Shown: piece by piece, positions 5,589 to 9,629 of the stretch
Layout: each line of letters opens with the position of its first letter
Numbering within the stretch: position 1 is the stretch's first letter
Source of the DNA: JACCVG01 sp034664165
GTDB taxonomy: Bacteria; Actinomycetota; Thermoleophilia; Solirubrobacterales; Thermoleophilaceae
Length of the DNA: 9,629 nucleotides
Reading direction: 5' to 3'
NCBI GenBank assembly: GCA_034664165.1
Contig: JAXDIE010000038.1
Span: 1-9,629 of the forward strand
The notes under the pieces: model-generated
Databases searched by the model: none
Told to the model about the DNA's origin: nothing
Seen by the model: only the letters and a program-made list of their open reading frames with translations
Translations under genes and position numbers: made by a program

Positions 5589-6850
5589 GCGCGGCCGGCC
5601 GGCTGGGCGGCCCTCAGCCGCTCGACCTCATCGACGATCCGCGTGGCGATCTCGGTCTTCGCAGCACGCGGAACTGCGAGCGTCTGGTCCGCAGTGACTA
5701 TGGCCACCTCGTTGTCGGGCGAGTCGAAGCCGATCCCCTCGACGGAGATGTCGTTCACGACCACCGCGTCGAGCGCCTTGCGCTCGAGCTTGGCGCGAGC
5801 GTGCTCCATGGCCTGTTCGCCGTGCTCGGCCGCGAAGCCCACGATCAGCTGATGGGGGCGCCGCATTGCCGAGACGGCAGCGAGCACGTCCTCGGTGGCC
5901 TCCATCTGCACCTCGAGCCCGGCCTTGCCGGACTTCTTGATCTTGGCGTCGACCGGAGCGGCGGGCCGGAAGTCGGCCACCGCGGCGGCCATCAGCAGCA
6001 CGTCGGCTGACTCGAAGGCCTTCTTGACGGCGGCTCCCAGCTCGGCCGCCGTCTCGACGTCGACGTAGGTCACCGCCTCATCCCTGTCCAGGGAGACGTT
6101 GGCGGAGACGACCGTCACGTCGGCCCCGCGACGCGCGGCCTCCGCGGCCAGCGCGTACCCCATCCGCCCGGACGAGCGGTTGCCGACGTACCTCACCGAG
6201 TCGATCGGCTCGCGCGTGCCGCCCGCGGTGACCAGGACCTGGAGGCCATCGAGGGAATGCGGCTTGTAGTCGGCGGTGCCCGTCAACACCGCGCTGACGG
6301 CCACGGCGATCTCGGCCGGCTCCGCCAGGCGGCCCTCGCCGTACTCGCCCCGGGAGGCAAGCGGGCCGGTGCCGGGAGGAACGATCGTGGCCCCGCGCGC
6401 CTCGAGGGCCGCGACGTTGGCCACCGTGGCCGGGTGCTTCCACATCACGTTGTTCATCGCTGGTGCGATCACGAGCGGCGCGCTGGAGGCCAGCGCCGCG
6501 CTGGTGAGCAGGTTGTCGGCCAGCCCGGCCGCCAGCTTGGCGATCGTGTTGGCCGATGCCGGCGCGACCACGAGCACGTCGGCCCGCCGCACGAGCTCGA
6601 GGTGGGAGATCGGGTCGTGCTCCGGTGCCGGGTCGCCGGGGAACGCCCCGCGTGCGGAGTCGGGCTCGAACTCGTCGACCAGAACCGGTGCACCGGTGAT
6701 GCCCTCGAAGGTTGCGCGCCCGACGAACTGCTCACTCGCCGGCGTCTGGACCACGCGGACCGCGTGGCCCGCCTTGGTCAGAAGACGCACCAGCTCGACG
6801 GCCTTGTAGGCCGCGATCCCGCCGGTCACTCCGACAAGGATCCGCGCCAT
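5585..6850 (-). CDS. coaBC: Bifunctional phosphopantothenoylcysteine decarboxylase / phosphopantothenate-cysteine ligase
   Basis: CoaBC carries out two successive steps of coenzyme A synthesis: ligating cysteine to 4'-phosphopantothenate (CoaB, C-terminal), then FMN-dependent decarboxylation (CoaC, N-terminal). Of 421 residues, CoaC covers about 1-190: GVTGGIAAYK (7-16), the active-site histidine in SHLEL (H83), PASAN (97-101) and PAMNNVMW (130-137). The substrate flap is LASRGEYGEGRL (164-175), with Ser166 where E. coli Dfp has its flap cysteine. A short insert (about 62-79) precedes H83. CoaB begins near 200 with VTAGGTREPIDSVR (207-220), NRSSGRMG, AAAVADFRP (288-296) and the lysine cluster KIKK (303-306). 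ATG 6850 has GGGGAG seven bases upstream, 19 bases after rpoZ. Confidence 0.96.
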   Translation of the reverse strand: MARILVGVTGGIAAYKAVELVRLLTKAGHAVRVVQTPASEQFVGRATFEGITGAPVLVDEFEPDSARGAFPGDPAPEHDPISHLELVRRADVLVVAPASANTIAKLAAGLADNLLTSAALASSAPLVIAPAMNNVMWKHPATVANVAALEARGATIVPPGTGPLASRGEYGEGRLAEPAEIAVAVSAVLTGTADYKPHSLDGLQVLVTAGGTREPIDSVRYVGNRSSGRMGYALAAEAARRGADVTVVSANVSLDRDEAVTYVDVETAAELGAAVKKAFESADVLLMAAAVADFRPAAPVDAKIKKSGKAGLEVQMEATEDVLAAVSAMRRPHQLIVGFAAEHGEQAMEHARAKLERKALDAVVVNDISVEGIGFDSPDNEVAIVTADQTLAVPRAAKTEIATRIVDEVERLRAAQPAGRA

Positions 6851-6857
6851 CAGGGGG

Positions 6858-6863
6858 CTCCCC
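6858..6863 (-). promoter_or_regulatory. coaBC ribosome binding site
   Basis: GGGGAG, seven bases before ATG 6850, in the 19-base gap after rpoZ. The CCCCC that follows could pair with it in part, but the loop would be very small. Confidence 0.6.
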
Positions 6864-6869
6864 TACCGC

Positions 6870-7097
6870 CTAGCGGTAGTGGTACTTCAGCTTGCCGGCG
6901 GCGATCTCCTCGAGCGAGATCTTCAGGTAGTTCTTCGAGCCGGTATCGACCATCGGGGGCGGGTACTCGTCGAAGGTCCCCTCACCGAGGTTGTGGTAGT
7001 AGCTGTTGATCTGGCGGGCGCGCTTGGCGGCCACGAGAACACATGCGTAATGGGAGTCGACGTGCTCAAGGAGCGTGTCGAGGCGAGGCTTGATCAA
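6870..7097 (-). CDS. rpoZ: RNA polymerase omega subunit
   Basis: Omega binds the beta-prime subunit and aids assembly and stability of RNA polymerase. The 75-residue protein has the conserved core YACVLVAAKRARQIN followed by SYYHNLGEG, and ends with the actinobacterial-style SLEEIAAGKLKYHYR. The open frame reaches 7190, but that extension overlaps gmk and has no family similarity. I chose TTG 7097 (Met-Ile-Lys-Pro-Arg-Leu) because AGGAG lies eight bases before it. It starts 22 bases after the gmk stop and ends 19 bases before coaBC, the common actinobacterial order. Confidence 0.94.
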   Translation of the reverse strand: MIKPRLDTLLEHVDSHYACVLVAAKRARQINSYYHNLGEGTFDEYPPPMVDTGSKNYLKISLEEIAAGKLKYHYR

Positions 7098-7105
7098 GGT
7101 GATTA

Positions 7106-7110
7106 CTCCT
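7106..7110 (-). promoter_or_regulatory. rpoZ ribosome binding site (decides the TTG start)
   Basis: AGGAG, eight bases before TTG 7097. No ATG or GTG at a suitable place competes, so a TTG start is the best reading. Confidence 0.7.
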
Positions 7111-7119
7111 GGTGGTTGG

Positions 7120-7668
7120 TCAAAGGATGGTAGCGGCCAGCCCAACCAGCTCCTGCACGGCGTCTTCCAGCCTGTCATTGCGCACCACATGGCGAAACTC
7201 GTCCTTGGCCTTGAGCTCCTCGCGCGCCACCTCCAGGCGGGCCTCGATCACCTCGGGGGAATCGGACCCCCGCCCGATCAGCCGCGCCCTCAGCGCCTCG
7301 ACCGACGGCGGCTCGATGAACACCTGGTGCGCCGTCGGGAGCTTTGCGCGGACCTGGCGCGCCCCCTGGACCTCGATCTCGAGCACAACACCCTTGCTCC
7401 CCGGCCGGTCTTCGACCTCCGACAGCAGCGTCCCGTAGCGGTTGCCGGCATAGGTGGCGTGCTCCAGGAACTGGCCCGCAGCCAGCCGCTCCTCGAACTC
7501 GATCGGCGAGAGGAAGTGGTAGTCGACCCCGTCCTCCTCACCCGGCCGCGGCGCACGGGTGGTCGCGGATACCGACAGCCGGAGGTCGGGGACACGCTCG
7601 AGCAGCGACCTGATCAGCGTCCCCTTGCCCACACCCGATGGGCCGGTGATCACGAGAACCGCGCCTAT
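7120..7668 (-). CDS. gmk: Guanylate kinase (start uncertain: ATA 7668 or GTG 7653)
   Basis: Gmk phosphorylates GMP to GDP using ATP, in purine nucleotide synthesis. It shows the P-loop GPSGVGKGT, the GMP-binding segment SATTRAPRPGEEDGVDYHF, GNRYGT, and the lid segment with RGSDSPEVIEARL. The start is the odd point. GTG 7653 gives a protein beginning Met-Ile-Thr-Gly-Pro-Ser-Gly and cuts the first beta strand (AVLVIT) that precedes the P-loop in the family. The frame continues upstream without ATG, GTG or TTG, but ATA at 7668 would give Met-Gly-Ala-Val-Leu-Val-Ile-Thr, with AGGGG ten bases before it. Either ATA is a rare start, the base is wrong, or GTG is used. It follows mihF by 13 bases in this reading (28 with GTG). 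Confidence 0.9.
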   Translation of the reverse strand: MGAVLVITGPSGVGKGTLIRSLLERVPDLRLSVSATTRAPRPGEEDGVDYHFLSPIEFEERLAAGQFLEHATYAGNRYGTLLSEVEDRPGSKGVVLEIEVQGARQVRAKLPTAHQVFIEPPSVEALRARLIGRGSDSPEVIEARLEVAREELKAKDEFRHVVRNDRLEDAVQELVGLAATIL

Positions 7669-7681
7669 GGGACCCGCGCCC

Positions 7682-8032
7682 CTACTGACGGGGGCGGAGA
7701 TACGAGACGAGTTCGTCCCGCTGGCGCTGCGAAAGGCCGCCGATGGTCTTGCTCGGCGAGATCCTGCACTGGGTGAGGATGCGATTGACCTTCACGCGGC
7801 CGTACTTGGGCACGGCCAGCATCAGGTCGAAGACCTTTGCGGTCTGGAGGTATTCGGGCGGATCCAGCAGCAGCCCGTGCACCTGTGTGCGCCCGGAGCG
7901 CAGGTCGCGCTTGAGCTGGGCGCGGCGCGTGCGGACATCGTTTGCCCGCTGAAGGGCATCCATGCGCTGGGTTAGTGAGCGCTCCGGGGCGATGCCGGGT
8001 GCCTTTGCGGGCGAGTCGGTGGCGGGCGACAT
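7682..8032 (-). CDS. mihF: Actinobacterial integration host factor (MihF)
   Basis: MihF is a small DNA-binding nucleoid protein of actinobacteria, unrelated to the HU/IHF alpha-beta family. It binds DNA through a helix-two-turn-helix domain. The 116-residue protein has the N-terminal basic helix LQRANDVRTRRAQLKRDL (27-44) and the core VFDLMLAVPKYGRVKVNRIL (67-86), where a Pro-x-x-Gly-x-Val-x-x-x-x-Ile pattern matches the DNA-binding loop. It ends ISPSKTIGGLSQRQRDEL. Its place directly before gmk-rpoZ-coaBC is the usual actinobacterial context and supports the call. ATG 8032 has no Shine-Dalgarno sequence but has TATCAT eight bases upstream, so the mRNA may be leaderless or nearly so. The first 18 or so residues are probably disordered, and a later start (Met24) cannot be excluded. 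Confidence 0.9.
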   Translation of the reverse strand: MSPATDSPAKAPGIAPERSLTQRMDALQRANDVRTRRAQLKRDLRSGRTQVHGLLLDPPEYLQTAKVFDLMLAVPKYGRVKVNRILTQCRISPSKTIGGLSQRQRDELVSYLRPRQ

Positions 8033-8040
8033 GGGCGGCG

Positions 8041-8046
8041 ATGATA
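8041..8046 (-). promoter_or_regulatory. Candidate -10 for mihF-gmk-rpoZ-coaBC
   Basis: TATCAT on the minus strand, eight bases before ATG 8032, preceded by TGTG (extended -10-like). It would place the transcript start within two bases of the ATG. No clear -35 was seen. Confidence 0.4.
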
Positions 8047-8096
8047 CACACGGACAGCGGGCGTTTTGGGGCTGTGAGCCGATTTATTGGTGAATT

Positions 8097-8114
8097 CGCC
8101 TCGACCTCGACCTC
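8097..8114. repeat. Short tandem hexamer repeat in the pyrD-mihF spacer
   Basis: On the minus strand GAGGTC occurs twice in tandem, followed by GAGGCG. It lies about 50 bases upstream of the mihF -10, a possible site for a regulator. The tract is short and may be chance. Confidence 0.4.
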
Positions 8115-8140
8115 AGGTTTATGGACCTTTGGGGTACTTG

Positions 8141-8156
8141 ACGGTATTCCCACCGT
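8141..8156 (-). other. Weak hairpin after pyrD
   Basis: ACGGT and ACCGT form a 5-bp inverted repeat with a 6-base loop, 24 bases after the pyrD stop. There is no T tract, so it is not a convincing terminator. The rest of the 147-base spacer (8033-8179) shows no gene. Confidence 0.35.
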
Positions 8157-8179
8157 TTGCAGGGACTTTCGGATGGGCC

Positions 8180-9073
8180 TCAAGGAGAGGCCGGGATATC
8201 CCGCTCTTTCCGCAGAATTACATCGAGCTCTGCGGCGATCCTGGACCCCGCGGCGGGGTCTCGGAAGCTTTCTGTCCCCACCGCCACGCAGTGCGCACCC
8301 ACCCGGAGAAAATCGGCCGCCTGTGCGCCTGTCGATATGCCGCCCATGCCCACCACGGGTATCGAGACGGCCTGACAGACGGTCGCGACCTGGTGCAGGG
8401 CGACGGCTCGCACGGCCGGCCCGGACACTCCACCGGAGCCGCCTCCGAGCCAGAGCTCGCCGCTGCGGGGGTCGAGCGCCGCGCCCCTGAGCGTGTTGAT
8501 CAGCGATATCGCATCGGCCCCGGCGTCCTGGGCGGCCACGGCCACCGCGGCGGGGTCGGCGGCGTTGGGGCTGAGCTTGACGATCAGCGGCAGGCCGGCG
8601 AGCCCCCTTATGTGCTCGAGCATCAGCGTGGTCTCCAGCGGGTCGGTTCCCACGATGACTCCCGTCTCGACATTCGGACAGGAGATGTTCAGCTCGATCA
8701 GCGCCACCTCGGGGCGCTCGGAGATGGCCGCGACCAATGTGGCCACCTCTTCGCGGGTGAAACCCATCACCGAGACGATCAGGGGGACCGGAAGGGCCGC
8801 GAGCTCCGGCAGGTCGTGTTCCAGGAACCCGGCCAGGCCCTTGTTGGGCAGGCCGATCGAATTGATCAGCCCGGCGGGCGTCTCCCACAGGCGCGGCGGC
8901 GGGTTGCCCTGCCGCGGCTCGAGCGTGATGGTCTTGGAGACGAAGGCGTGGAACGGGAACTCGCGCAGCAGCGCGCCGCCGAAGGCCCGCCGGGCCGCGA
9001 TGGCGTCGAAGGTCCCGGACCCGTTCATCACCGGCCCGGCCAGCGGAACCCCGCAGAGATCCAGCGTGCTCAA
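8180..9073 (-). CDS. pyrD: Dihydroorotate dehydrogenase, type 1B catalytic subunit
   Basis: PyrD oxidises dihydroorotate to orotate with FMN in pyrimidine synthesis. The type 1B form works with PyrK and passes electrons to NAD+. The 297-residue protein has VMNGSGTF (15-22), KTITLEPRQGNPPPR (47-61), NSIGLPNKG (71-79), the active-site cysteine in NISCPN (C132, typical of class 1, where class 2 has Ser), K166, and the FMN phosphate loops GGSGGVSGPA (211-220) and GMGGI (242-246). The open frame runs to 9301, but that part overlaps pyrK and is unrelated. TTG 9073 forms a TTGA overlap with the pyrK stop and gives the expected family N-terminus, so translation is probably coupled. Confidence 0.95.
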   Translation of the reverse strand: MSTLDLCGVPLAGPVMNGSGTFDAIAARRAFGGALLREFPFHAFVSKTITLEPRQGNPPPRLWETPAGLINSIGLPNKGLAGFLEHDLPELAALPVPLIVSVMGFTREEVATLVAAISERPEVALIELNISCPNVETGVIVGTDPLETTLMLEHIRGLAGLPLIVKLSPNAADPAAVAVAAQDAGADAISLINTLRGAALDPRSGELWLGGGSGGVSGPAVRAVALHQVATVCQAVSIPVVGMGGISTGAQAADFLRVGAHCVAVGTESFRDPAAGSRIAAELDVILRKERDIPASP

Positions 9074-9629
9074 TGCCCGGCCCCGGCCACCAGTGCCGTG
9101 TCCAGCTCGGCGGCATCCACCACAGGCCCGTCTACGCACAAGCGGATGTAGCCGGACTTTGTGGGCACCACGCAGCCGAAGCAGGCGCCGTAGCCGCAGG
9201 CCATCCCGGACTCCATGGCCAGCTGGGCGGGCACGTCGCGCTCGGCGCAGATCGCACGGACCCCTTCGAGCATGGCCGGTGGCCCGCAGGCGAAGACGCA
9301 CGCGGCCGCGTCGCGCTCCAGCGCCTCCACAAGCAGCTCGGTGACAAGCGCCTTTCGACCGAGCGACCCGTCGTCGGTGACCACCGTGGGGTCGACCTTG
9401 AAGAGCTGGGCCGCTGCCGCGTGGGCGGCGGATCTGAACCCAAGGAGGACCGTGCTCTTGGACAGCCCCTGGTCGAGGCAGACGAGCGGCGCCGCGCCGA
9501 TCCCGCCGCCCACCAGGAGGGCGCGCCCGAGCCCGCCCGGATCGAAGCCGATCCCCAGCGGGCCGGTCAACCAGAGGCCGTCGCCGCGCGCCAGCTCGGC
9601 AAGCCGCCTGGTCCCGGGGCCGACGTCCT
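9070..9629 (-). CDS. pyrK: Dihydroorotate dehydrogenase electron transfer subunit (5' end outside window)
   Basis: PyrK carries FAD and a [2Fe-2S] cluster and moves electrons from PyrD to NAD+. The visible 185 residues begin DVGPGTRRLAELARGDGLWL, then GPLGIGF and the NAD-binding glycine loop LLVGGGIGAAPL, then CGPPAML. The C-terminal cluster segment MACGYGACFGC then RLCVDGPVV shows four cysteines spaced C-x4-C-x2-C-x11-C, as expected for the iron-sulfur site. About 70 N-terminal residues (most of the FAD-binding barrel) lie beyond the right edge. The start codon is not in the window. It overlaps pyrD by four bases. Confidence 0.95.
   Translation of the reverse strand, partial: DVGPGTRRLAELARGDGLWLTGPLGIGFDPGGLGRALLVGGGIGAAPLVCLDQGLSKSTVLLGFRSAAHAAAAQLFKVDPTVVTDDGSLGRKALVTELLVEALERDAAACVFACGPPAMLEGVRAICAERDVPAQLAMESGMACGYGACFGCVVPTKSGYIRLCVDGPVVDAAELDTALVAGAGH

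Noticed and set aside
7098..7190. N-terminal extension of rpoZ into gmk
   Set aside because: It overlaps gmk and is unlike omega subunits; TTG 7097 has a good Shine-Dalgarno sequence.
8141..8156. Intrinsic terminator after pyrD
   Set aside because: The stem is only five base pairs and no T tract follows on the minus strand.
7665..9116. Long minus-strand open frame (483 codons) across pyrD and mihF in another frame
   Set aside because: It overlaps pyrD, the spacer and mihF out of frame, is rich in Arg/Pro/Gly, and has no recognisable domain.
9074..9301. N-terminal extension of pyrD
   Set aside because: It overlaps pyrK for its whole length; the TTG at 9073 gives the expected family N-terminus and a 4-base overlap.
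1..9629. tRNA or rRNA genes, CRISPR arrays, insertion sequences, attachment sites
   Set aside because: I looked for cloverleaf-like, regularly spaced repeat, transposase and long inverted-repeat signals and saw none. The window is almost fully covered by housekeeping genes.

Overview
This is a GC-rich, densely coded chromosomal window that looks actinobacterial. The block mihF-gmk-rpoZ-coaBC on the minus strand is a characteristic actinobacterial arrangement, because MihF is the actinobacterial integration host factor. Several starts are GTG or TTG, and two or three promoters look leaderless. The divergence of MihF and NusA from textbook Streptomyces or Mycobacterium proteins suggests a deep lineage such as Thermoleophilia (Solirubrobacterales or Gaiellales relatives). 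That placement is inference, not proof.

Layout, in minus-strand transcription order from the right edge: pyrK (5' end outside the window) and pyrD overlap by 4 bp and encode the two subunits of a type 1B dihydroorotate dehydrogenase for pyrimidine synthesis. A 147-bp, less GC-rich spacer follows. Then come mihF, gmk, rpoZ and coaBC, and a small TPR gene coupled to coaBC by an ATGA overlap. The TPR gene ends tail-to-tail against a two-gene plus-strand block: a stand-alone HD-GYP protein and a YbjN-like small protein. Left of that, dtd reads away from the HD-GYP gene. It is followed by rimP-nusA-infB, the conserved transcription/translation operon, with infB leaving the window at the left edge.

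Most of the window is ordinary housekeeping, and I found no new defence, mobile or secretion system. The points worth a second look are these. (1) The rimP leader holds an intrinsic terminator plus a mutually exclusive alternative hairpin, so the operon probably has transcription attenuation. (2) NusA carries an extra Cys-Cys-Cys-His module after its KH domains, and no ylxR gene lies between nusA and infB. (3) infB has an in-frame amber stop in its linker; it is a real mutation, a sequencing error, or bypassed by internal initiation. (4) The best-fitting gmk start is ATA, and it lies in the same octamer as the infB stop. TAG ends four intact genes here (nusA, dtd, rpoZ, mihF), so amber reassignment is not a good explanation for the infB stop.
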